A stretch of 5,953 bases of DNA from JBDSTZ01 sp039927975 (GCA_039927975.1 JBDSTZ010000305.1:1-5953), one strand, 5' to 3'; numbered from the stretch's first letter, positions 1 through 5,814 are shown. Notes: a model not told the origin generated them from the sequence alone. Numbers and translations are program-made.

Positions 1-50
1 GCGAGGAATTGAAGCGCTATCGCCAGGCCCCGACCGCTAAACCACAGTAA
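1..50 (+). CDS. Possible 3' end of an upstream gene (partial)
   Basis: Reading codons from position 3 gives EELKRYRQAPTAKPQ followed by a TAA stop at 48-50. The charged helical start and the Ala/Pro/Lys-rich tail look like an ordinary C-terminus. The downstream GntR gene starts 77 nt later with its own operator, so this would be a separate transcription unit. A competing frame stops at position 40. With only 15 residues the family cannot be identified. Confidence 0.4.
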   Translation, partial: EELKRYRQAPTAKPQ

Positions 51-92
51 GCGTTCAAAAACTCCTTGCCAGGCGCGGCGTTTCGCGGCATT

Positions 93-118
93 CTTGTACT
101 ACATTGAAATAGTACAAG
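93..118. promoter_or_regulatory. Perfect inverted repeat, likely operator of the adjacent GntR regulator
   Basis: CTTGTACTA (93-101) and TAGTACAAG (110-118) are exact reverse complements separated by 8 nt (CATTGAAA). The arms carry the GTAC core. The repeat ends 9 nt before the ATG of the GntR gene, and its right arm touches the AAGGGG ribosome binding site (116-121). YtrA-type GntR repressors are known to bind GTGTA/TACAC-like inverted repeats in their own promoters, so autoregulation of the operon is the natural reading. No convincing -35/-10 pair could be fixed; TTGCCA at 66-71 is a weak -35 candidate. Confidence 0.75.
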
Positions 119-127
119 GGGTGCAGG

Positions 128-520
128 ATGGAGATCGAGATTGACGTCGGCAGCGCCGAACCTGTATACGAACAGATCGTGCGTCAGATCCGCCAAGGCG
201 TGCAAGGCGGAACACTCCCGGCCGGCATGCCGCTGCCGTCGATCCGCCAGCTCGCCCATGACCTCGACCTCAATCCGAACACCGTCGCCAAGGCCTACAA
301 GCTGCTCGAAAACGACTGGATCATCCGCACCGCCGGCCAGAAAGGTACCTTCATCAACAGCGGAGCGGCCGGGCATGTCGAGACGAGCAACCGCAAGGAC
401 GCCGCCAACCAGATGAGCGGTCTGCTGTCCGCGCTGGTGCGCAAGGGTCTGTCGGTGCGCGAACTGCAAACGGCGTTTCAGGAAGCCCTCGGCAAACTCG
501 ACGCCGGCGGCCCGGCGTGA
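128..520 (+). CDS. GntR-family transcriptional regulator, YtrA-type (short)
   Basis: This is a 130-residue DNA-binding repressor. Residues about 10-78 form a GntR winged helix-turn-helix: YEQIVRQIRQGV at the first helix, then PLPSIRQLAHDLDLNPNTVA covering the helix-turn-helix, then KAYKLLENDW, and a wing with GQKGTFI (70-76). After the DNA-binding domain only about 50 residues remain, with two predicted helices (about 90-123). That short tail without a large effector domain is characteristic of the YtrA subfamily, which dimerises through it. The ATG is supported by AAGGGG at 116-121 with 6-nt spacing and by the family's usual N-terminus. It is the first gene of a three-gene operon and its stop overlaps the next start (GTGA). 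It probably represses its own operon through the 93-118 repeat. The inducing signal is unknown; in other bacteria YtrA-type regulators often respond to cell-envelope stress or antibiotics. The family call is firm and the target is inferred. Confidence 0.93.
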   Translation: MEIEIDVGSAEPVYEQIVRQIRQGVQGGTLPAGMPLPSIRQLAHDLDLNPNTVAKAYKLLENDWIIRTAGQKGTFINSGAAGHVETSNRKDAANQMSGLLSALVRKGLSVRELQTAFQEALGKLDAGGPA

Positions 521-1326
521 GCGCCTGGATCGTCCATGCGGTCGCGTTCAGCCAGATCGTCGTGCTCTACTGGCTGAGCGCAGCCCCCCTTCTGCGCATG
601 GTGGACGGCGTCTTCTTTGCCAGGAATCCCGCCTGGCTGGCCGATCATCCCGATCGCAAGGCGGCGCTGGCAAGTCCGCGCGCGTGGCCACTGGCGCTGT
701 ACGCCTGCGGTGGCGCCTGGCTCGCGCTGATGGCGCATCAAGGACTCCAGGAACGCCGTGAATGGCAGGTGTTCATCTCACTGGCGCCCACCTTCGTGTG
801 GATGTTTTTTGTGATGGCCTACGCCGCGGTCCAGCAGCGACGGATCGGCCGAGCCGTGCCACTGGCGACGAAACGCAGCGCGCAACTGCGGCGCCGCGCC
901 TTGCGCGACTATCTGCCGCCAATCTGGACCAATGTCTGCTACGGCCTGTATGCGCTGGAACTTGCGGTGTTCACCGTCGCCTGGCTGCGCGGACGCATTC
1001 CACTTGCCAGCATGATCGCCGCGCTGGCCGGCATAGGCGGCATTGTGATCATCGGCAGCGCGTGCCTGCTGTACGCGCTGCGCCGCAAGCACCAGCCGGC
1101 CGACGATGCCTGGGGACCGCTGTACCGCAAGGTCGAAGTGATCGGCAACGTCGTCACGCTGTATATCTGCCAGCTTGCCGTGCTCTCGGCGATCAGCAAT
1201 GTCTTCTTCGGCTTTCAACTGTTCTCGGCGCTGTCATTTTTCGTCGCCGTCAATGTCACGCTGCAGGCAGCCTGTCTCTATCTGATCCACAGCCAGCCGG
1301 GCCAGCGCCTGCTGGCCGCCAGCTGA
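517..1326 (+). CDS. Polytopic inner-membrane protein of unknown function
   Basis: This 269-residue protein has about six or seven hydrophobic segments, at roughly residues 4-22, 57-75, 86-105, 137-156, 164-187, 208-228 and 233-257. A strongly basic loop at about 108-131 (QRRIGR...QLRRRALR) should lie in the cytoplasm. I recognise no family, and there is no Walker, ABC permease or enzyme motif. It starts with GTG at 517, inside the stop of the GntR gene (GTGA overlap), and there is no clear Shine-Dalgarno sequence, which points to translational coupling. Twenty nucleotides separate its stop from the M23 peptidase gene, so the three genes are probably co-transcribed. YtrA-type repressors normally control ABC transporters; this protein occupies the place where a transporter gene would be expected but lacks an ATPase partner nearby. 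It may act with the exported peptidase in the envelope, which is inference from position only. Confidence 0.85.
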   Translation: MSAWIVHAVAFSQIVVLYWLSAAPLLRMVDGVFFARNPAWLADHPDRKAALASPRAWPLALYACGGAWLALMAHQGLQERREWQVFISLAPTFVWMFFVMAYAAVQQRRIGRAVPLATKRSAQLRRRALRDYLPPIWTNVCYGLYALELAVFTVAWLRGRIPLASMIAALAGIGGIVIIGSACLLYALRRKHQPADDAWGPLYRKVEVIGNVVTLYICQLAVLSAISNVFFGFQLFSALSFFVAVNVTLQAACLYLIHSQPGQRLLAAS

Positions 1327-1346
1327 ACCCTGTCCTGAAAGCCGCC

Positions 1347-2357
1347 ATGATCCGCATCCTCGCCGTGATCGTCCTCGTCCTGCTGCACTCGGCCGCACAT
1401 GCTCAGCCTTCCGAGGCCGAATCGCGCGCCAGCGGCCGCGCGCTCGGCGCCGCGTTCTACGCCAAGGATTTCGACAAAGTGTGGGCGGCGATGAACGAGC
1501 CAGCCCATGCCGCTTTAAAGTCGCCCCAGTTTCTGCCTGACTTCCATGCCAAAGTCACGTCCCAGCTGGGCGTCGAAACCGCCGTGATTGAAGAATCGGT
1601 CAAGCAGGTGAACGGCCTGACGCAGTACCAAAGGCGCGCGCGCTTCGACAAGACCGCCGCGCCGGTGCTGGTGACCTGGCTCTTCGACAATGCCGGCAAG
1701 CTGGCCGCGTTCAGTATCATGCCCGAGCCGGCGCAGGCGGCACAGGCCGCGCCCAGCGCCTATCTCGACTACCAGACCAGGACCACCCTGCGCCTGCCCT
1801 TTGGCGACGAATTCTTCGTCTTCTGGGGCGGGCGCAGCGTGGCCGAGAATTACCACGCGGCGCACGCCAGCCAGCGCTTCGCCTACGACCTGCTGATCCT
1901 GCGCGAGGGCACCACCCACAGCGGCGACGGCAATCGCAACGAAGACTATTACTGCTTCGGCCGGCCGCTGCTGGCGCCCGCCGCCGGCCAGGTCGTCACC
2001 GCCTTCGAAGGCGTCGACGACAACGTGCCCGGCCAAATGAACACCAGGCAGATCGTCGGCAACCACCTCATCATCGATCATGGTAATGGCGAGTTTTCGA
2101 TGCTGGCGCACCTGCGTCGGGGTTCGGTGCGGGTCAAGGCGGGCGAGCGCGTGGCGGCCGGGCAGCAGGTCGGCGAGTGTGGCAACAGCGGCAATTCGAG
2201 CGAGGCGCACCTGCACTACCAATTGCAGGCCGGCCCCGTCTTCGGCGTGGCGGCGGCCTTGCCGGCCCAGTTCAGCGGCTACCAGGCCGACGGCAAAGCG
2301 GTCGCGCGCGGCGAACCGGTGCGCGGTCAGCGCATTCGCCAGGACGGCGGTAACTAA
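1347..2357 (+). CDS. Exported M23-family (LytM-like) metallopeptidase homologue with N-terminal DUF3887-like domain
   Basis: This 336-residue protein has an N-terminal signal peptide (hydrophobic residues 3-14, likely cleavage after AHA at 17-19), so it is exported to the periplasm or beyond. Residues about 28-126 resemble the DUF3887 fold found ahead of hydrolase domains. Residues about 145-295 form a LytM/M23 domain: QRFAYD around D181, the LLAPAAGQV strand (208-216), GNHLIIDHGNGEFSMLAHL with H255, a lysyl/glycyl stretch VKAGERVAAGQQVGECGNSG, and the HLH motif H288/H290. M23 enzymes are zinc peptidases that mostly cut peptidoglycan cross-bridges. H290 and D181 should bind zinc with H170 or H173, while H255 and H288 would be catalytic. 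The first His-Asp spacing is longer than the usual H-x3-D. The ATG at 1347 is chosen because it starts exactly at the signal peptide; the reading frame stays open upstream only as an overlap of the previous gene. The ribosome binding site is weak (GAAAG region at 1336-1340). It is the last gene of the GntR operon. Confidence 0.88.
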   Translation: MIRILAVIVLVLLHSAAHAQPSEAESRASGRALGAAFYAKDFDKVWAAMNEPAHAALKSPQFLPDFHAKVTSQLGVETAVIEESVKQVNGLTQYQRRARFDKTAAPVLVTWLFDNAGKLAAFSIMPEPAQAAQAAPSAYLDYQTRTTLRLPFGDEFFVFWGGRSVAENYHAAHASQRFAYDLLILREGTTHSGDGNRNEDYYCFGRPLLAPAAGQVVTAFEGVDDNVPGQMNTRQIVGNHLIIDHGNGEFSMLAHLRRGSVRVKAGERVAAGQQVGECGNSGNSSEAHLHYQLQAGPVFGVAAALPAQFSGYQADGKAVARGEPVRGQRIRQDGGN

Positions 2358-2385
2358 GCGCATTTTCGGGCCAGCGTTGTATTTG

Positions 2386-2400
2386 CCTCACCTCGTGAGG
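2386..2400. repeat. Small perfect hairpin CCTCAC-CTC-GTGAGG
   Basis: A 6-bp perfect stem with a 3-nt loop lies 28 nt after the stop of the M23 gene. There is no T-run after it, so it is not a classical intrinsic terminator. It could stabilise the 3' end of the operon mRNA or be chance. Confidence 0.4.
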
Positions 2401-2419
2401 GTTCAAACGTGCGCGCCTC

Positions 2420-2449
2420 AAGTTGGGTATAATTCTTCCAACTTTTTGT
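2420..2449 (+). terminator. Candidate intrinsic terminator of the GntR-M23 operon
   Basis: AAGTTGG (2420-2426) and CCAACTT (2438-2444) pair as a 7-bp stem around an 11-nt loop, followed directly by TTTTTGTTT. The shape is that of a weak Rho-independent terminator placed about 60 nt after the M23 stop. The stem is only three-sevenths G+C, and the loop contains a consensus -10 hexamer, so the element may instead be an operator-like repeat over a promoter. Confidence 0.35.
2428..2433 (+). promoter_or_regulatory. Candidate -10 box (TATAAT) for the phosphodiesterase gene
   Basis: A perfect TATAAT stands in an otherwise GC-rich region. No good -35 lies at 16-18 nt; TTCAAA at 2402-2407 has a 20-nt spacer. 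Transcription would start near 2440 and give a leader of about 175 nt before the ATG at 2615. The hexamer lies in the loop between the arms of the 2420-2444 inverted repeat. Confidence 0.4.
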
Positions 2450-2486
2450 TTGAGGATGTGCGGGCGCCAAGCGTAGCACTTCTCAA

Positions 2487-2585
2487 CGTCCCCGGACCCG
2501 CGCCAAACCCCCGCGCCGGTTCCATCACCGTACCACCCCATTCGCCGCTCCCCACTCCGGCCCTCGCGCAGCGCGCGACCGCCCG
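2487..2585 (+). other. C-rich, G-poor leader segment (possible Rho utilisation site)
   Basis: Within 2491-2570 I count 45 C, 15 G, 11 A and 9 T on the plus strand, a 3:1 C to G ratio in a stretch without long hairpins. Such C-over-G unstructured RNA is the known property of rut sites loaded by Rho. It could end read-through from the M23 operon or attenuate the phosphodiesterase transcript. No convincing gene is present in 2358-2614; the one frame open through 2454-2618 has no start except ATG at 2598. Confidence 0.35.
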
Positions 2586-2614
2586 GCCACGCGCGGCATG
2601 CCGACCACCGACAC

Positions 2615-4390
2615 ATGAACACGACCGACGCCCTTTGTCTGACGCGCGAAGCCGAACGCCTGGACGCGCTGCGCAAGCTCGACCTGCTCGACACGCCGCC
2701 GAGCGAATCCTTCGACCGTATCACCCGCATGGCAGCCCAGCTGTTTGGCTTGCCGATTGCCGCCATATCACTCACCGACAGCGACCGCCAGTGGTTCAAG
2801 TCACGCGTCGGCGTGTCGCACTGGTCGATTCCGCGCGCGCAGGCGCCGTGCGCGGCGGTGGCGGACAGTTCCTCCCTGCTGGTGGTGCCCGATCTGCTGC
2901 GCGACGACGCCTTTCGCGACAGTCCGTTGGCCGCCTCCGGCGTGCGCTTCTACGCCGGCGCGCCGCTCGTGACGGCCGAGGGTCACTGCCTGGGTGCGAT
3001 GTGCGTGCTCGGAGTCGAGCCGCGCCGCGCCACCGAAGCGGAGCTGTTAAGCCTGCGCGACCTGGCCTCGATGGTGATGGCGCAGATCGAGCTGCAACAC
3101 GCGCTCGGCCGGATCGATCCAGCCAGCGGCCTGCCCAACCGCAAACAGTTCATCGAGGATTTCAAGGACCTGGCGATCGACCGGCCGGAGGGCGAGTCGC
3201 GCGTGGCCGTGCTGATGAACCTGGCCACGCCGGAGCAGCTCGACAGCGCGATGCGGGTGATGGGCGCCGCCTACCTCGACGCGATGCTGGGCGAGGCGGC
3301 GCGCTGGCTGCGCGCGCGCATCGGCGAGGGCCAGAAGCTGTACCACGTCGGCGCCACCCAGTTCGCCACCATCGCCGCGCCGGGCTTCGACCTGGCCGCC
3401 TGCCACGCCGACTGCGTGGCCTGGCTCCGGCAGCATCACCACGCCGCCAGCGCGCGCTATGTCACCACCGCCGCCTTCGGACTGGCGCCGTTCGCGGTCG
3501 GCGTCAACGACTGCCTCGACGTGCTGCGCTGCTGCCACAACGCGGCGCAGGACGCGATCGATACGGCCAGTCGGGTCGGCGTGTATTCGGCTTCGCAGGA
3601 CGAATCCTACCAGCGGCGCTTCGCCCTGCTGCGCGCCTTTGGCGGCGCGCTCGAACAGAACGACCAGCTGCACCTGGTGTACCAGCCGCGCATCGACCTG
3701 GCGAGCGGCCGCTGCGTCGGCGCCGAAGCGCTGCTGCGCTGGGACCATCCCGAGCTGGGCGCGGTGTCGCCGGCCGAATTCATTCCGATCATCGAACAGA
3801 CCTCGGTCGCGCGCGGCACCACGGCCTGGGTGCTGGAAGCGGCGCTGACCCAGCTGGCGCAATGGCAGGCCGACGGCATCGGCCTGCAGTTGTCGGTCAA
3901 TGTATCGCCGGCCAACCTGGTCGAAACCGACTTCGCCGCGCGCGTCATCGACGGCGTGGCGCGCCACGCACTGAGCGCGGCCAGCCTCGAACTTGAGATC
4001 ACCGAGGGCGCGATCATGGCCAATCCGAACCAGGCGCAAATGACGCTGTCGGCGCTGGCGCAGGCCGGCATCGCGATTGCGATCGACGATTTCGGCACCG
4101 GCTACAGTAGCCTGGCGTATCTGCAAAGGCTACCGGCCGACGTGGTCAAGATCGACCAGTCCTTCATTCGCGGACTTGACCGCAACCCGCGCGGCCAGGC
4201 GCTCGTGGGCGCCATGATCACGCTGTCGCATGACCTGGGCTACCGGGTGGTGGCCGAAGGCGTCGAACGCGAGACGATCGCGGCGCTGCTGCGCAGTGCC
4301 GGATGTGATGAGGTGCAGGGATATTTGTATGCGCGGCCGATGCCGCCAGCCGAGTTCATCGACTGGTGGCAGGCCCGCTCGGGCGAGTGA
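2615..4390 (+). CDS. GAF - degenerate GGDEF - EAL protein, predicted c-di-GMP phosphodiesterase
   Basis: This 591-residue cytosolic protein has no signal peptide or membrane segment. Residues about 20-160 are a GAF sensor domain (SLTDSDRQWFKSRVGV, then FYAGAPLV and LGAMCVLG). Residues about 165-335 are a GGDEF fold remnant: DPASGLPNR is kept at 168-176, but the metal-binding Asp pair is N202/A204 and the GGDEF signature reads GATQF (246-250), so it cannot make c-di-GMP. Residues about 345-585 are an EAL domain with the expected catalytic set: E371 of EAL, N429, E461, D491-D492 in DDFGTGYSS, K512, E548 in AEGVE and Q568. It should hydrolyse c-di-GMP to pGpG, lowering the second messenger and favouring motility over biofilm. 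The GAF domain may bind a small ligand that sets activity. The start ATG has no visible Shine-Dalgarno sequence; the next Met is M39, inside the GAF domain. Its 3' end faces the dehydrogenase gene 33 nt away. Confidence 0.95.
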   Translation: MNTTDALCLTREAERLDALRKLDLLDTPPSESFDRITRMAAQLFGLPIAAISLTDSDRQWFKSRVGVSHWSIPRAQAPCAAVADSSSLLVVPDLLRDDAFRDSPLAASGVRFYAGAPLVTAEGHCLGAMCVLGVEPRRATEAELLSLRDLASMVMAQIELQHALGRIDPASGLPNRKQFIEDFKDLAIDRPEGESRVAVLMNLATPEQLDSAMRVMGAAYLDAMLGEAARWLRARIGEGQKLYHVGATQFATIAAPGFDLAACHADCVAWLRQHHHAASARYVTTAAFGLAPFAVGVNDCLDVLRCCHNAAQDAIDTASRVGVYSASQDESYQRRFALLRAFGGALEQNDQLHLVYQPRIDLASGRCVGAEALLRWDHPELGAVSPAEFIPIIEQTSVARGTTAWVLEAALTQLAQWQADGIGLQLSVNVSPANLVETDFAARVIDGVARHALSAASLELEITEGAIMANPNQAQMTLSALAQAGIAIAIDDFGTGYSSLAYLQRLPADVVKIDQSFIRGLDRNPRGQALVGAMITLSHDLGYRVVAEGVERETIAALLRSAGCDEVQGYLYARPMPPAEFIDWWQARSGE

Positions 4391-4403
4391 TTACCAGACT
4401 ACT

Positions 4404-4419
4404 GCGCGACGACTTCGCG
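4404..4419. repeat. Short hairpin between convergent genes
   Basis: CGCGA (4405-4409) pairs with TCGCG (4415-4419) across a 5-nt loop in the 33-nt gap between two convergent stops. It could act weakly as a bidirectional terminator, but there is no T-run on either strand. Confidence 0.25.
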
Positions 4420-4423
4420 ACGA

Positions 4424-5380
4424 TTACTCAATATATTCGGGCGCGGCGATGCGCTGGCCCAGCATGAAGGCGTCGGCGACGATGCGCAGCGGCGAGAAGT
4501 CGGCGTCCGAGGTCTGCTGGCTGACGATGTCGTAGAAGTGCGCGTACAGGCCCGGATACTCGGCTTCCTTCTCGTGCAGCACGACCTTGCCGTCGATCTC
4601 GAGCGTGGTGCCGCCCATGCTCAGGGCCAGCTTCTCGCCCGCTTCGGACTCGACGAAAATGCTCCAGGTCTGCAGGTCCTCTTGCAGGAAGTCGTAGTCG
4701 GCGCGGATCGCCAGGCCCTTGTCGGTGACCATGTCCAGCTCGACCTGGATCGGCGAATCGCAATTGACCGGAATGTGCAGGTCGGCCTTCTTGACGATCA
4801 CCGGATCGGCCAGGATGCGGGTCAGGATCGACAGCGAATTGATGCCCGGGTCGAACACGCCCATGCCGCCGGCGGCGAAGATCCATTTCTGGCCCGGGTG
4901 CCACTGGCGCACGTTCTCTTTCCAGACGATGTGCACGCTCTTGAGGGTGCGCTCGGCGATCCAGGCGCGGGTCGTTTCGACCGCGGGCGCGAAGCGCGAG
5001 TGCCAGCTTGCCAGCAGCGAGACGCCATGCGCGGCGGCCAGCGCGCGAATCGCTTCGGCCTCGCCCAGCGTGGCGGCCGGCGGCTTTTCGAGGAACACGT
5101 GCTTGCCGGCGGCGATCACCTGCTTGGCGATGGCGTGGCGCACTTGCGGCGGTGTGCAGATGGCGACCGCCTCGATTTCCGGATGGGCTTCGAGCATGGT
5201 GGTGACGTCGGGATAGACCTTGATGCCGTCCGGACGCGCGTTGGGCGAACAGGCCGCGACCAGTTCCAGGTTGGCGTTGCCACGGATGGCGGGAATGTGC
5301 TGGTCCATCGCGATCTTGCCAAGCCCGATCAGCCCGAGCTTGAGTTTTTGTTGAGGATCCCTGCCCGAAGTATTACTCAT
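4424..5380 (-). CDS. Gfo/Idh/MocA-family sugar 1-dehydrogenase (L-arabinose/D-galactose 1-dehydrogenase-like)
   Basis: This 318-residue NAD(P)-dependent oxidoreductase has an N-terminal Rossmann fold with GLIGLGKIA at 16-24, the CTPPQVRH strand end at 75-82 and the family EKPP motif at 98-101, where K99 is the likely catalytic lysine. The C-terminal substrate domain contains WHPGQKWIF and GGMGVFDPGINSLSI (171-185), with D177 and N181 placed as in the active site of L-arabinose 1-dehydrogenase. From memory this stretch, together with YPGLYAHF near 275-282 and PLRIVADAF near 297-305, closely matches Azospirillum L-arabinose and Pseudomonas D-galactose 1-dehydrogenases. These oxidise the free aldose to its lactone as the first step of the non-phosphorylative pathway. 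The ATG gives the normal family length; a weak AGGG lies 10 nt upstream. No other gene of that pathway is visible. It is divergent from the gene at 5894. Exact sugar preference (arabinose, galactose, fucose) is uncertain. Confidence 0.88.
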   Translation of the reverse strand: MSNTSGRDPQQKLKLGLIGLGKIAMDQHIPAIRGNANLELVAACSPNARPDGIKVYPDVTTMLEAHPEIEAVAICTPPQVRHAIAKQVIAAGKHVFLEKPPAATLGEAEAIRALAAAHGVSLLASWHSRFAPAVETTRAWIAERTLKSVHIVWKENVRQWHPGQKWIFAAGGMGVFDPGINSLSILTRILADPVIVKKADLHIPVNCDSPIQVELDMVTDKGLAIRADYDFLQEDLQTWSIFVESEAGEKLALSMGGTTLEIDGKVVLHEKEAEYPGLYAHFYDIVSQQTSDADFSPLRIVADAFMLGQRIAAPEYIE

Positions 5381-5440
5381 GTTATCTATGCCCTGGTTCG
5401 TTGTTCAATGGTGGCGGAACGATGCCTGCGCCGGTCCGCT

Positions 5441-5456
5441 GCGCGGCTCGCCGCGC
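5441..5456. repeat. GC-rich hairpin in the dehydrogenase leader
   Basis: GCGCGGC (5441-5447) and GCCGCGC (5450-5456) are exact reverse complements. The practical fold is a 6-bp all-GC stem with a CTCG (plus-strand) tetraloop. It lies between the candidate minus-strand promoter (5470-5498) and the ATG at 5380, so it would be in the 5' UTR of the dehydrogenase mRNA. No T-run follows it on the minus strand, so a terminator is unlikely. Confidence 0.4.
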
Positions 5457-5469
5457 GATTCAGCCCTAT

Positions 5470-5498
5470 ATGATATCAGCTCCCCCGCCGCTCATGAA
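5470..5498 (-). promoter_or_regulatory. Candidate promoter of the dehydrogenase gene
   Basis: On the minus strand TATCAT (plus 5470-5475, five of six matches to TATAAT) is preceded by a 17-nt spacer and a weak -35, TTCATG (plus 5493-5498). The -10 overlaps the 8-bp palindrome TGATATCA (5471-5478). Transcription would start near 5462, giving a leader of about 80 nt. Confidence 0.4.
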
Positions 5499-5510
5499 TT
5501 GAAAGTCAAT
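5498..5510. repeat. Inverted repeat ATTGA-AAG-TCAAT, possible operator
   Basis: Perfect 5-bp arms around 3 nt overlap or adjoin the candidate -35 of the dehydrogenase promoter. The position would suit a regulator site, but arms this short can arise by chance. Confidence 0.25.
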
Positions 5511-5779
5511 ACCGCCCGGCGCGCTGCCGCGCGTCTGCGGCCCGCTGTCGCGTCGTGTTTAGACCACGCGGCACACAAAATATTCGCGTTCCCGATCGCC
5601 GGCGTCGGGCGCCAGCCATGCCGCATGTTGGCGCATTCGGGCGCGCGCGCAGTGCAACCGGCGCGCCCCCCGCACAGCCATGGTGATTGGATAACCGTCA
5701 TGCTGAAACCGCATGCCAGCGTCTGGTGCAGCGGCCGCAGTTATTCGCTTCAACCATAGACACCATCACGAGAAGAAAG

Positions 5780-5808
5780 TTACGCAATATCTGCAAGCTT
5801 GCTATCTT
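5780..5808 (+). promoter_or_regulatory. Weak candidate promoter for the gene at 5894
   Basis: TATCTT (5803-5808) lies 17 nt after TTACGC (5780-5785). The -10 matches the consensus at four of six positions and the -35 is poor. A 10-bp palindrome, GCAAGCTTGC (5793-5802), fills the spacer next to the -10 and could be an operator. Confidence 0.25.
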
Positions 5809-5814
5809 TTTAAG

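Noticed and set aside
762..1346. Upstream extension of the M23 reading frame inside the membrane protein gene
   Set aside because: The frame is open by chance; the signal peptide starts exactly at the ATG at 1347 and the upstream residues are low-complexity Arg/Ala/His.
1515..2363. Minus-strand open frame of 282 codons opposite the M23 gene
   Set aside because: Antisense shadow of the same kind; no domain, no ribosome binding site.
2395..2415. TTCAAAC resembling a tRNA T-loop (possible tRNA remnant or attachment site)
   Set aside because: The flanking bases do not form the 5-bp T-stem, and no acceptor, D or anticodon arm is present nearby.
2080..3996. Plus-strand open frame of 638 codons running through the M23 gene, the gap and most of the phosphodiesterase gene
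   Set aside because: Its translation is Arg/Ala/Pro-rich with no domain pattern and it overlaps two clear genes in another frame; it is a high-GC shadow.
3047..4126. Minus-strand open frame of 359 codons opposite the EAL protein
   Set aside because: Antisense shadow: Arg/Gly/Ala/Gln-rich sequence without motifs, opposite a gene with intact catalytic residues.
4538..5473. Plus-strand open frame of 311 codons opposite the dehydrogenase
   Set aside because: Antisense to a well-recognised enzyme; composition (His/Asp/Gly/Arg-rich) is typical of a shadow.
5379..5759. Plus-strand open frame of 126 codons in the divergent gap
   Set aside because: It starts at the dehydrogenase start with no ribosome binding site, and its sequence shows no protein-like pattern; the promoter-like DNA there fits a non-coding gap better.
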